DNA from: Akkermansiaceae bacterium UBA2381
GTDB lineage: Bacteria; Verrucomicrobiota; Verrucomicrobiia; Verrucomicrobiales; DEV007
Direction: 5' to 3'
DNA length: 14,980 bases
NCBI GenBank assembly: GCA_002344215.1
Contig: DDSV01000029.1
Location: 1 to 14,980 of the forward strand
The notes below the pieces were generated by a model. The model did no database searches and was not told where the DNA came from. It was given only the letters and a program-made list of their open reading frames with translations. A program made the translations under genes and the position numbers. Every line of letters begins with the position of its first letter. Within the stretch, counting starts at the first letter, position 1. Shown here in pieces: positions 7,601-14,344 of this stretch.

Positions 7601-7871
7601 AGAGGCCGTAGCGGGAAACGGAGCGCGTGTAATCGAGCGAGGGCAATCCGCCGAGTGCCGTTTCAACGAGGTAAGTGATGCGCTGCTCGGTCTCCAGCGG
7701 GGAGTAACCGGGCGCTTCTGTGTTGATCTGGACCTGGACGTTGGTGATGTCAGGGACGGCGTCGATCGCGAGGTTGCGATAATTGTAGGCACCCAGCACC
7801 GCGACGGTGGCGGAGGCGAGGAGGATGAACCACCGGTGGCGGATCGAGAATTGCAGGATGGCTTCGAGCAT
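4695..7871 (-). CDS. czcA: CzcA/CnrA-type heavy-metal RND efflux pump
   Basis: A 1058-residue inner-membrane proton antiporter of the HME-RND family. It begins with the usual cytoplasmic end plus first helix (about 13-30), then NLAIDAVPDITNVQVQI, the classic start of the porter domain. The proton-relay helix reads LDFGIIVDGSVIIVEN at about 401-416, placing D402, D408 and E415 at the numbers reported as essential in CzcA of C. metallidurans. The DFG...DG...EN form indicates the divalent-cation (Czc/Cnr/Ncc) class rather than the monovalent CusA class. The second half repeats the layout, with SLLFMTFGNTRDSLLVFTGV and later helices; length is normal. The protein forms the trimeric core with the adaptor and outer-membrane factor encoded just upstream, 21 bp separating it from the adaptor gene. 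Choice between Co/Zn/Cd and Ni/Co cannot be settled from motif alone; the cnr-like regulators favour Ni/Co. Confidence 0.95.
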   Translation of the reverse strand: MLEAILQFSIRHRWFILLASATVAVLGAYNYRNLAIDAVPDITNVQVQINTEAPGYSPLETEQRITYLVETALGGLPSLDYTRSVSRYGLSQVTVVFKDGTDKFFARQLVAERLQEVKGKLPPEISPSMGPIATGLGEIFMFTVKPEPGATNPDGSPVTPTDLRTIQDWVIKPQLRNVPGVVEVNTIGGYQKEFHVTPDPALMLTYDLGIEEIMAALEENNANVGAGFIEHNGEQYLIRAPGQLQDLDAIRRIVVTTRGNVPITIAQVAEVKLGEELRTGAATADGEEVVLATVLMLAGENSRVVSKRVAERLEEINRTLPEGIVAHTVYDRTTLVDATIETVKKNLFEGAVLVIVVLLVLLGNVRAAIITAMVIPLSMLFTITGMVSTKISGNLMSLGALDFGIIVDGSVIIVENCIRRLAEAQHRLGRLLTLEERMKTVFEGTKEVRKATMFGELIIMVVYLPILTLTGVEGKMFHPMAYTVLLALGGAMILSVTFVPAAIAIFMRGKIAEKENFLVRGAKALYLPILRLSVANRHIVAIAAAVVVALSLLLASRMGSEFIPNLDEGDLAVHSLRVPGTGLAAAIHLQNTVESEFKKFPEVAETFSKIGTAEVATDPMPPSVADGFVMLKPRSEWPDPNMSKQELFRKMSEALEQVPGTKYEFLQPIQMRFNELIAGVRSDVAVKVFGDDLDELLEAGKAIGEILETIPGAQDIGVEQITGLPLLSINMKHEVLARYGLTVSEVQEVVEIAIGGKQAGQIFEGDRRFPLILRLPEELRTDMDAWRDIPVRIRADSQAPVLATPSTDMPLFVPLGELADFELGPGPNQISRENGKRRVVVTANVRGRDLGSFVAEAQEKTREVELAPGNWITWGGTFEQLISASERLKIVVPVALILIFSLLFMTFGNTRDSLLVFTGVPLALTGGIVALWLRDIPLSISAGVGFIALSGVAVLNGLVMISFINDLRKGGMALDEAVVEGAVMRLRPVLMTALVASLGFVPMALATGTGAEVQRPLATVVIGGIISSTLLTLVVLPGLYRIFRSREATEVELETVSS

Positions 7872-7892
7872 GGTCGTAGAGGGTGATGAGGC

Positions 7893-9164
7893 TCAGTGGT
7901 CGTGGCTGGCGCCGGACTTCATGACATCCGCCTTCACGACGAAAGCGTTTTCCGTGATATAGAGGGTGCCGGCTTCGAGACCGCTGACGACTTCGATCCA
8001 GTCGCCGTCGCGCTGTCCGAGTTCGAGGATGGCGATCTCATAGACATCGTTGTATTTCATGAAGACGACGTCCCAATCACGGAAGGTCTGGAGCGCGTCG
8101 AATCGCACCGCCACGGGGACTTCCTTTTCCTCGATCACCAACCCGGCGCGGACAAAGAGTCCGGTGCGCCATTTGCCATCGGGATTCGGGAGCGATGCGA
8201 TCGCCCGTAGCGTCTGGGTCTCCTGGCTGCCGAAGGGCGAGAGATAGGAGAGCGTTGCCACAGCCGACTCGCCCGATACCTCGTCGGTGATCGTGATTTC
8301 ACGGCCTGCCTCGAGTGAGGGGAGATCCTCGTGACGGACCTTGAGATCCACCCAGACGACCGTCAGATCAGCGATGGTAAAAATCGTCCTTTCGGCGGTA
8401 ACGGCGGCACCGGGGGCCACGTCTCGGGCAATGATGGTTCCGGAAATCGGGGCGGTGACTTCATAGGTCGTCATGCTCTGATTGCTCTCGACGATGGCGA
8501 GGACTTCTCCCGCTGCGACGCGATCACCGATCTTCTTACCAGCTTCCTTCACGATACCCGGGAAACGCGGCGATACCCTCGCGATGCTGTTCTCATCGGG
8601 GATGATGCGACCGCTCATCTCTGCCAGGGTGCGGATCTTTTGCGGACCCGCCGCCTCGGACTTCAGGCCCACGCCCGCCGCCGCCTTTTCCGAAATCTCG
8701 ACGCGGCCCTCGAAGGAGTCGTAGCTCCATTCGGATTTTCGGCCTTCATATTCAGCGAAGACTTTCACCACGAAGGAGTGAGGCTCTTCGACGATGCGGC
8801 TGCCCATCAGATAATCGCCTTCCTTCTCGTAGGTGAAGGTATCGACCCGGTCACCGAAGCGATGAAGCTCCATAGTTAGGTTGACCTCAGAGGGGTCGAC
8901 GGGTTTGTCGTTAACGAAGGGATACACGCGGGATTGCGGCGGAATGTCAGGCTCGTAGATGGTCACTTCGACGGCGAAGTCTCCATCCCGCAGCATCCGT
9001 CCGCCCCGAGGACCGCGTTCGTAATCGGCGGCGGGAGTTTCGCCATGCTCGCCGACGGCGGCGACGGGTGGCGATTCACTGAGGATAAGACGGCCCACAT
9101 AGAGGCCCCCGGCAACAATGGCGACAACGGCCACGATTTTTAGAAACAGTTTGAAAAATTTCAT
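7893..9164 (-). CDS. czcB: CzcB-like periplasmic adaptor (membrane fusion protein)
   Basis: A 423-residue adaptor linking the RND pump to the outer-membrane channel. Residues 1-28 form a membrane anchor (MKFFKLFLKIVAVVAIVAGG and onward). Residues about 50-156 are an extra N-terminal domain beginning ERGPRGGRML, with IYEPDIPPQSRVYP and RIVEEPHSFVVKV. The barrel-sandwich (biotinyl/lipoyl-like) halves follow at about 190-262, seen in SPRFPGIVKEAGKKIGDRVA and APISGTIIARDVAPGAAV, with a short hairpin between them. A beta-barrel and membrane-proximal domain runs to about 410. It ends SGASHDH, a possible metal-binding tail. Length agrees with CzcB-type proteins that carry an N-terminal extension. 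It lies 52 bp after czcC and 21 bp before czcA, in the canonical C-B-A order. The N-terminal domain recurs inside the RcnA-like protein. Confidence 0.93.
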   Translation of the reverse strand: MKFFKLFLKIVAVVAIVAGGLYVGRLILSESPPVAAVGEHGETPAADYERGPRGGRMLRDGDFAVEVTIYEPDIPPQSRVYPFVNDKPVDPSEVNLTMELHRFGDRVDTFTYEKEGDYLMGSRIVEEPHSFVVKVFAEYEGRKSEWSYDSFEGRVEISEKAAAGVGLKSEAAGPQKIRTLAEMSGRIIPDENSIARVSPRFPGIVKEAGKKIGDRVAAGEVLAIVESNQSMTTYEVTAPISGTIIARDVAPGAAVTAERTIFTIADLTVVWVDLKVRHEDLPSLEAGREITITDEVSGESAVATLSYLSPFGSQETQTLRAIASLPNPDGKWRTGLFVRAGLVIEEKEVPVAVRFDALQTFRDWDVVFMKYNDVYEIAILELGQRDGDWIEVVSGLEAGTLYITENAFVVKADVMKSGASHDH

Positions 9165-9216
9165 GATTCAGGAAAAGAGAAATGGGTAGGGAGTAAAGAT
9201 GGGGCCGCGAGCGGGT

Positions 9217-10449
9217 TTAGCGGACGGCGGCACCGAGTGCTTCTTCGAGGCGACCGCCGAGGACGCCCTCGAGTTCGGCGCGGGCTTCGAGAGAGCCGAT
9301 CCAGAGTTCGAAAGCCCGCATCCGTGCCTCGGCGAGGCGGTTGATGATGGGCTGGATCTGATTCGGGCTGCCTTGTCCCTTGGCGATGGCGTCACGCGCC
9401 CGGGAGAGCGCCGTCTCGAACAAGGGCACGACCTCTCTCGAGAATCTTCTCGCACCCTCCTCGGCGGAAAGGGCGCTGCGGTGACGGAGCCGGACGATCG
9501 CGGCAACACGATCAGGATCCTGTAGTCGGAGATCGTTCCTCGCCACCCCAACGCCTGCCTCGGCCCTGGCAATGCCGGCTTCGTTGCGGTTCCAGACGGG
9601 GAGATCAAAAGTGAAACCGACGCCCACCAAAACACCGCCGTCGCGGCTGTCGTGCTCGGCGAGCAGCCCCGCCTCCATCGGACCAAACCGATCCGCCCGT
9701 TCCACCGCGAGCCGGGCGAGGGCCGCCTCTTCCCGTTTGATCAGGGCAAGGCGCAAGGGAGTGCGACGAACCGCGAAATCGACCAGCGATCCGCTCTCGG
9801 CCGGGATGGGCAATCCCGAGGGAGGTTCGACGGTGATGACTTCGCCGTCTTTGCGACCAATCCGGCTCGCCAGCGCCGCGCTGCGGGAGAACCGTGTCGT
9901 CTCCAGGGCGGTGCGCTCCGCCGCGGCATTCGCGATCTCGGCGTCGAGCAAGGCGAGTTCGACCGCATTGCCCTGGCCCGCTTTCACGGCTCGGTCGAGA
10001 TCGTCCCGCAGCGAGACGAAATCTCCCCGGTTCCGCGAGTGGAGCTGTTGCAACTCCTGCACCGTCCATAGCTCAACATAGCGGGTAAAGACATCGTTGA
10101 GAACCCCGGCGACTTGAGCCCCGGCATCGGCTTGGGCGGAGCCGCGCTCGATCATGGCGTAGTGCTTGCGAAGGCCGAAATAACTCCGCTTGATCGGCTG
10201 CATTAGTTTCACCTCGATCACCGGATCGTCGGTGAGTGCGCGGAACTCGGTCTCCAGACGCGGATTGGAAACCTCGGTGATGAGCATCGCCTCGGCGAGA
10301 CGCACCTGCAGGTCCGAGTCGGCGTTAACTATATCGGGATGGTTCTGCAACCCCTCTCGAAAGGCGGTCGCAAGCTCCAGCGTGCCCCCGGCTGCCTGCC
10401 CGGTGCGCAAGACGAGGAGAATTGCGAATAGAAAGATAAATTTGTACAT
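9217..10449 (-). CDS. czcC: CzcC/CnrC-like TolC-family outer-membrane factor
   Basis: A 410-residue exported protein with a signal peptide (MYKFIFLFAILLVLRTGQAAG, cleavage probably after about residue 20). The mature part shows the two-fold helical repeat of TolC-type factors: LELATAFREGLQNHPDIVNA and NPRLETEFRALTDDPVIEVK in the first half, and the matching GVGFTFDLPVWNRNEAGIAR with a following helix in the second. Long charged, Ala-rich helices make up most of the rest. It should form the trimeric outer-membrane channel completing the CzcCBA complex. It is the first gene of the canonical C-B-A set. The upstream 142 bp, before the His-rich gene, contain a perfect GTCACC-N6-GGTGAC hairpin (10566-10583) and no clear Shine-Dalgarno. 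A promoter could lie there, or the gene may be read through from the His-rich gene. Confidence 0.92.
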   Translation of the reverse strand: MYKFIFLFAILLVLRTGQAAGGTLELATAFREGLQNHPDIVNADSDLQVRLAEAMLITEVSNPRLETEFRALTDDPVIEVKLMQPIKRSYFGLRKHYAMIERGSAQADAGAQVAGVLNDVFTRYVELWTVQELQQLHSRNRGDFVSLRDDLDRAVKAGQGNAVELALLDAEIANAAAERTALETTRFSRSAALASRIGRKDGEVITVEPPSGLPIPAESGSLVDFAVRRTPLRLALIKREEAALARLAVERADRFGPMEAGLLAEHDSRDGGVLVGVGFTFDLPVWNRNEAGIARAEAGVGVARNDLRLQDPDRVAAIVRLRHRSALSAEEGARRFSREVVPLFETALSRARDAIAKGQGSPNQIQPIINRLAEARMRAFELWIGSLEARAELEGVLGGRLEEALGAAVR

Positions 10450-10565
10450 GATAGGATTAAACGGTTGGATGGATGTCGTGTAGGCACGCCGAGACCAGAG
10501 GTGTGCAGGCGTGAAGCGTACGGGGAATCGATCACCTCGAAACCTTCCGACGCGGGAAGAACGGA

Positions 10566-10583
10566 GTCACCGAACGAGGTGAC
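10566..10583. promoter_or_regulatory. Inverted repeat GTCACC-N6-GGTGAC upstream of czcC
   Basis: A perfect 6-bp inverted repeat with the 6-bp centre GAACGA lies between the stop of the His-rich gene (10592) and the czcC start (10449). On the transcribed strand no U-run follows, so it is not an obvious terminator. It could be an operator or an intercistronic mRNA hairpin. I cannot decide from the sequence. Confidence 0.35.
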
Positions 10584-10591
10584 GCGGTTCC

Positions 10592-11068
10592 TTATGCCAT
10601 CGAGGGCGGGGCGTTCGCTTGAACGCGGTCGGCCAAAATCAGATGTCGCAACGGGACGAGTCCCGGCCAGCCGACACCGCTTGGAAGATCTTTCGATCCA
10701 TCAGAAAACAGGCGTCCGATGGTGACCGAGAGTGAAGGAATGACTGCCGTGAAATCTCCTACGAGGTTCGGGGCGGAGACTGATATTTTCTTGGCACCAA
10801 CAACCACGACGGTCGAATGGTTGTCAGCGAGTGGAACCGAGTCTTTGTGGTGATTCTCGTCTCCGTGCGGAACAGGTGTATAGCCATGATCTGCATCGCC
10901 TACAGGATGATGCTCATGCTCATGGTGATGATCCACCCCACCGAAAGCAAGCCACGTGTCGTGATGATACGAACCCGCCCACGCCACCAAGAGGGAGGCG
11001 GCGAGGAAAGTTCTTATCAACTGGTTACGGAATAAAGACACTCTGACACGGGTCGAGGGTTCGAACAA
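10592..11068 (-). CDS. His-rich exported metal-binding protein at head of the efflux operon
   Basis: The product is about 158 residues from a TTG at 11068, or 149 from a GTG at 11041. The GTG start gives a neater signal peptide, MSLFRNQLIRTFLAASLLVA, but neither start has a clear Shine-Dalgarno. After the hydrophobic segment comes a stretch of about 50 residues with 13 histidines (including VDHHHEHEHHPVGD and ENHHKD), then a valine-rich part with few charges. It resembles in style the small His-rich exported proteins (CzcI-like and similar) that often lead czc operons, but I see no firm family match. Periplasmic binding or buffering of Ni, Co or Zn ahead of the adaptor is the likely role, by inference. 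It is co-oriented with czcC, 142 bp upstream. The upstream flank is transposase debris, so its promoter may lie inside that debris. Confidence 0.7.
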   Translation of the reverse strand: MFEPSTRVRVSLFRNQLIRTFLAASLLVAWAGSYHHDTWLAFGGVDHHHEHEHHPVGDADHGYTPVPHGDENHHKDSVPLADNHSTVVVVGAKKISVSAPNLVGDFTAVIPSLSVTIGRLFSDGSKDLPSGVGWPGLVPLRHLILADRVQANAPPSMA

Positions 11069-11134
11069 AATGTCAACCCGTTTTCAGAAGAGACGATCCG
11101 ACCGGGTGCGGGACAAAAAAGTAACCGTGGAGTT

Positions 11135-11840
11135 TCAGACGACGGCACGAGCATTCCAGAAGTCGTTGAAGCGGTTTGGGCAGAGGAGGGCGGTTCGGAT
11201 GTGGAGGAGGTTCCGTGACTCCGGTTCGCTCCAGAACATACCGGAGGCATTGAAGCGCTGTTCGATGACCTTCTTGCAGACGGCCTCGACGATGCCTGAT
11301 CCGACTAAGAGTCTCTCCCGGCGATAGCGGGCCTAGCCCATGCGACCCTTGTGGATCTCGAGGCAGGCGATTTTCTTCCACATCGGACTCGGTGGCGGCT
11401 GAAGAGGAGGGGCTATCCGCGCCGGATCCTCGTTGACCGCGGCGAGGATGGATTCCAACCGAGACTCGGCCAGATCGACATTCCGCTGGAACCCTCGTCG
11501 CGCCGAAGTCGGTCTCTCTAGTCGGGACTGGCCTGGGTGAAGAGGCAGGCGGCTTTGAGTTCTCTGGTCCTGGCCTGGCCATCGAATCCGCATCCTTTGA
11601 CGGCTTCAAGTGTGGCCGTGGCCATGGGCACGCTGGTGTCGTCGGCTTCGTGGTAGAGGACGGGGTTCGCGCAGAGAGGCGCCGATACTCTGGCTGAGTC
11701 GCCGGAGTTGCCGTATACCCAAATCGATGACGGCAAGTTCCTTGATGTCGGCGCTGGCCTACTCCTATCTGGATTGGGCGGCGGCCCCTGCGGCAACCCC
11801 GAATACGCCTGCACCTGCGACGAGTGAAGATTCGCCCTAG
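11135..11840 (-). pseudogene. Degraded ISKra4-type transposase
   Basis: Pieces of one transposase can be followed in order on the minus strand but in different frames. Near 11752-11665 there is KELAVIDLGIRQLRRLSQSIG, preceded by two in-frame stops. In a second frame, about 11663-11521, PVLYHEADDTSVPM and DGQARTRELKAACLFTQ correspond to the DGTGVPM...DG.A.TRE.K.GCVFTQ region, ending at a TAG at 11518-11520. Back in the first frame, HKGRM is followed by a TAG (11333-11335, where a Tyr is expected) and then ARYRRERLLVGSGIVEAVCK and FNDFWNARAVV, stopping at 11135. The GSGIVEA...W motif is the C-terminus of ISKra4-family transposases as I know them. With about 200 codons left, two or more frameshifts, several stops and a missing middle, it is inactive. 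I could not define terminal inverted repeats. Confidence 0.75.
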
Positions 11841-12039
11841 CGCTTCCTGTCGGGAGAACTCGATTCTTCCGGCAGGGGAGGGCTGCGGAGCGAGGCATCA
11901 AACGAAACCGAGAAAGCCGTGTTTTCGAGGACTCGCTCGTCATCCGTGTATTCGAAGTAGCACCAGCTACGCTGATCCAGAAACTCCTCCTTGAAGGAGA
12001 GTCTGAGGATAACAAGCCGGCAATGCAGCGGATTCTGGC
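11841..12039 (-). other. Unassigned stretch, possible gene fragment
   Basis: Between the transposase remains and the HAMP gene a minus-strand frame encodes about 65 residues with protein-like composition (ILRLSFKEEFLDQRSWCYFE, later NTAFSVSFDASLRSPPLP), ending at a TAG at 11837-11839. A longer version of this ORF overlaps the HAMP gene in another frame, and that part is a shadow. An AAGGAGGAG sequence occurs inside but no good start follows it. It may be the broken end of a gene interrupted by the insertion, or chance. I do not recognise it. Confidence 0.2.
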
Positions 12040-12633
12040 CTAGAGAAGCTGTTCGACACCCTCCACGGATTTTCCGCCGGATGACCCCAGCGCTAGGACA
12101 TCTCCCTCCAGTGCTCTCAATTCCTTGACGAGGTCGAGAAAGATCGGGCTGTCTGGTCCGGCGGCATCGGCCATCGACCGAATTTTGTTTCGTATTCTTT
12201 TGAGGCGATCCTGCGCCTGGGTATAGGCCGGAGCTCCAGAAGTCGCCCTGAGTCGGTGGACAAGAAGGTTGACTCCTTCCACGATCGTCTGGATCTCTGC
12301 GACCCCCGTGTCCAGTGAAATAGGCTCCAATCTTCCGGAACCAACACGATAGAGGTGGGCGAAAAGATGTCTCAAGGGTTCGGTTACAGTTCGGTGCAAC
12401 AGTGCTGAAAGGATCACCCAGATAATCAAGCCCGTAACTAGAGAGGGGATGAGGTGATGCCCAAGAAATTCCGACCACGAAGGACTTGCTCCCATGAAGT
12501 ATTCGATGATCGACCAGAAGGCTGTTCCGAGAAAGACGGCGATGAAACTGGCACCGATCACAACTCCGTTGAGGGAGCGATGTTGGTTTGAGCGACTGGA
12601 GTGCTGCTGCTTGGAGTTTTTGAGATTTAACAT
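12040..12633 (-). CDS. Two-TM HAMP-domain membrane protein without output domain
   Basis: This 197-residue protein has a polar, basic N-terminus (residues 1-20), a first membrane helix at about 22-46, a short external loop of about 14 residues (SPSWSEFLGHH), a second helix at about 61-80, and then a HAMP-like segment at about 81-131 (TEPLRHLFAHLYRVGSGRLE, later EIQTIVEGVNLLVHRL). The remaining 65 residues are charged and helical (DRLKRIRNKIRSMADAAGPD, VKELRALEGDVLAL) with no kinase, cyclase or methyl-accepting domain. The ATG at 12633 is preceded by AACAGGAAT, giving a modest AGGA ribosome site. It lies 257 bp downstream of the ECF sigma gene on the same strand, between the regulators and the pumps. 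With so short an external loop it can hardly bind a ligand itself; a role as a signalling partner is inferred. Confidence 0.75.
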   Translation of the reverse strand: MLNLKNSKQQHSSRSNQHRSLNGVVIGASFIAVFLGTAFWSIIEYFMGASPSWSEFLGHHLIPSLVTGLIIWVILSALLHRTVTEPLRHLFAHLYRVGSGRLEPISLDTGVAEIQTIVEGVNLLVHRLRATSGAPAYTQAQDRLKRIRNKIRSMADAAGPDSPIFLDLVKELRALEGDVLALGSSGGKSVEGVEQLL

Positions 12634-12654
12634 ATTCCTGTTAAATGCCGCTTC

Positions 12655-12670
12655 GAGAGGTTCCCCTCTC
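12655..12670 (-). promoter_or_regulatory. Hairpin GAGAGG-TTCC-CCTCTC in the HAMP gene leader
   Basis: A perfect 6-bp inverted repeat with a 4-nt loop sits about 22 bp upstream of the HAMP gene ATG. On the coding strand a further GAGAGG lies just upstream, giving GAGAGG twice before the closing arm, so alternative pairings are possible. Its role is unknown; it lies in the 257-bp gap between the sigma factor gene and this gene. Confidence 0.3.
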
Positions 12671-12890
12671 AGAAAATTCCTCTCATTTGGGAATAGGCAT
12701 CACGGGGAGAGTCGCCAACTGCCGTCGCACTTGACCAGGGCAATCCTGATAGGCAAGGAGGCAAAGCGCTCGGAGACACCCCGCAAAAGGAGCGATGAGA
12801 TGACTTCGGACATTTTCCCAAAGCCGCTCCCGAGATCATGATCGTTTACGCACGATTCATCACCGTCGCACCCTTGCTTTTCCGTTTTGC

Positions 12891-13481
12891 TCAAAAGCCC
12901 TTTGCATGGATGATCCATCGGTTTTCCAGCAGGGACCGCAATTTTTCCTTTGCCCGGGCGAGGCGTCGTTCGACCGCCTTCTCGGTGCAGTTCTCGATGA
13001 CTGCGATCTCCCGATGTGATCTCCCTTCGAGCTGACTGAGAATAAAAGTCGTTCGCAGATCGTGTTGGAGGAGCCGGATTGCGGAATCCAGATCGGTCGC
13101 CAGAGAGCGCCTGTCCGCCTCGTCGGAGGGAATGCCGGATTCAGACAGCCGGTTGGAATCTTGGGGGGCGGAAGAGAACGCGTCAGCTTCGAGCAGTTCG
13201 GGATGGCGGTTTTTCCACCGATTGCGCATCCGGCAAAGGTTGGTTGCGATCTGGAAGAGCCAGGTGGAAAAAGCGGTGGCCCTGGGTTCGTATCGATGAC
13301 GCGACTGGTAGACCTTCACGAAGGATTCCTGGGCGATCTCTTTCGCGTCGGTAATGTTTCCCGTATAGCGGAGGCAGTAGGTGACGAGCGGTTCTTTCCA
13401 ACGGGCCATGAGATCGTTTAATGCGAGTTCGTCCCCCTGCTGGAGACGCTCAATGGTGCGTTTGTCGTCATCATCGTCCAT
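12891..13481 (-). CDS. cnrH: ECF-family RNA polymerase sigma factor, CnrH-like
   Basis: A 196-residue sigma-70 of the extracytoplasmic-function type. Region 2 spans about residues 18-88, with ALNDLMARWKEPLVTYCLRY, then DAKEIAQESFVKVYQ and FSTWLFQIATNLCRMRNRWK (the usual region 2.3-2.4 pattern). A linker of about 35 residues follows. Region 4 is at about 125-186, with LQHDLRTTFILSQLEGRSHR and AVERRLARAKEKLRSLL. Length is normal for ECF factors. It starts 17 bp after the stop of the CnrX-like gene, in the order anti-sigma, sensor, sigma seen in cnrYXH, so it is presumably held by the CnrY-like protein and released on metal sensing. Probable targets are its own operon, the efflux operon and the divergent TolC gene, by analogy. 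The ECF call is firm; the CnrH equivalence rests on neighbours and gene order. Confidence 0.92.
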   Translation of the reverse strand: MDDDDDKRTIERLQQGDELALNDLMARWKEPLVTYCLRYTGNITDAKEIAQESFVKVYQSRHRYEPRATAFSTWLFQIATNLCRMRNRWKNRHPELLEADAFSSAPQDSNRLSESGIPSDEADRRSLATDLDSAIRLLQHDLRTTFILSQLEGRSHREIAVIENCTEKAVERRLARAKEKLRSLLENRWIIHAKGF

Positions 13482-13498
13482 GAAAGATCGGATGAATT

Positions 13499-13954
13499 TT
13501 ACTCACCCGCAATCGAGGTGGTCTTTTCCAGCCAGCCCTTCATGCGCTGCAGATAGCCCTCCGAGGAATCGGAGTCCATCTCTGCCGCGACACTGTAGAT
13601 GAAATCGATGAATTTCTTGTCCGCTTCTTTTTTCAAAAGAGCGAGTTCGACGGCGGCTTTCGCGTGTTCGGGGTGTTGGTCGAGACCGGGGTCATTCGTG
13701 ATTTCGGATAGGGTCTGCTTGGTATCGGCGTAGTGGACGCAGTGGTCCTCGCACTCCGGAAAGTAAGCAAGATGGAGCGCTTCGATCTTCCCCCTCTGAT
13801 CTCCATCGACCTTGAACTCTTCGCAAAACCACTCAAAGGCATCTAGGTGTTCATGGCGGTGGTCAATCTGGCTCTTCTTCCACAGGAAAACTCCGCCGAA
13901 CGCGAGTAGCCCGACGATGGCGGAGAGAATCAGGGTGGTAGGGAGGGAACGCAT
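13499..13954 (-). CDS. cnrX: CnrX-like periplasmic metal sensor
   Basis: This 151-residue protein has one N-terminal membrane anchor (about residues 5-25, LPTTLILSAIVGLLAFGGVF) and a periplasmic, largely helical domain like CnrX and the wider metal-resistance/Spy-type four-helix group. The potential metal ligands cluster: DHRHEHLDAF at 31-40 has H32, H34 and H36; ALHLAYFPECEDHCVHYAD at 59-77 has H61, C68, H71, C72 and H74; further on are H94 and H97. CnrX itself uses His and Met/Glu ligands; a cysteine pair in the middle helix is not something I associate with it. The gene follows the CnrY-like gene by 27 bp and precedes the sigma gene by 17 bp, so all three are co-transcribed. It probably binds Ni or Co outside the membrane and relieves anti-sigma activity. 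Family assignment combines topology, His pattern and gene order. Confidence 0.8.
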   Translation of the reverse strand: MRSLPTTLILSAIVGLLAFGGVFLWKKSQIDHRHEHLDAFEWFCEEFKVDGDQRGKIEALHLAYFPECEDHCVHYADTKQTLSEITNDPGLDQHPEHAKAAVELALLKKEADKKFIDFIYSVAAEMDSDSSEGYLQRMKGWLEKTTSIAGE

Positions 13955-13981
13955 GGTGACCGGGTGGTGAACACCGCCTTC

Positions 13982-14344
13982 TCAGCGGTTGGGGGAAAGG
14001 TGCCGGTGATCTTCGCTCTCGCTACGAAGAACGGGGTGAATCGTCGAAACGTAGCGTGCTTCCATCGAATCCGAGAGGGTTTCCCCGTAGGATTTCGCCT
14101 GAACGAGAGCCGTCAGAACACCGACGACCAGTGCCGTGGCAACAGAGCCAGCCACTGCGGGAACCGGGAGAGTGGGAAGACCTTCGCGAAAAAACCGTGC
14201 GATCCGGCTCGGCCATCGTTCGTCATGCAGGGCGATCTCGGCCCAGACCCTGCGTTCGAAGTCGTGGAGGCCGTCCACTGCCGGTTCAGCCCGGAGCTGT
14301 TCTGTCGCTCTTTCGAGATGCCGATCAAAATCTGACTTTTTCAT
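13982..14344 (-). CDS. cnrY: CnrY-like membrane-bound anti-sigma factor
   Basis: From the ATG at 14344 the product has 120 residues: a cytoplasmic N-terminal part (MKKSDFDRHLERATEQLRAE, then LHDFERRVWAEIALHDERW), one membrane helix at about 59-82 (VPAVAGSVATALVVGVLTAL), and a short periplasmic tail ending EDHRHLSPNR. The DFERRVWAEI helix is typical of short anti-sigma factors that grip an ECF factor. A longer frame begins at 14443, but its extra 33 residues (including the proline/glycine-rich PGIGILPDEHPPFF) do not look protein-like, so the internal ATG is preferred. It is the first gene of the anti-sigma, sensor, sigma module, 27 bp upstream of the sensor gene. CnrY of C. metallidurans is shorter (about 95 residues) but has the same single-TM plan. 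Function is inferred from position and topology rather than strong sequence identity. Confidence 0.78.
   Translation of the reverse strand: MKKSDFDRHLERATEQLRAEPAVDGLHDFERRVWAEIALHDERWPSRIARFFREGLPTLPVPAVAGSVATALVVGVLTALVQAKSYGETLSDSMEARYVSTIHPVLRSESEDHRHLSPNR

Noticed and set aside
5673..7886. A 737-codon open frame on the plus strand
   Set aside because: It lies antisense to czcA, whose family and residues are certain. Its translation is Asp/Glu/Gly/His-rich and repetitive, as expected for the reverse frame of a GC-rich gene.
11071..11076. TTGACA on the minus strand upstream of the His-rich gene, like a -35 box
   Set aside because: No acceptable -10 box at 16-18 bp; the expected position reads ACCCGT. 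Not enough to call a promoter.
12700..12918. Small minus-strand ORF of 72 codons after the sigma gene
   Set aside because: Overlaps the end of the sigma gene, has no ribosome site or recognisable features; kept only as a possible untranslated spacer.
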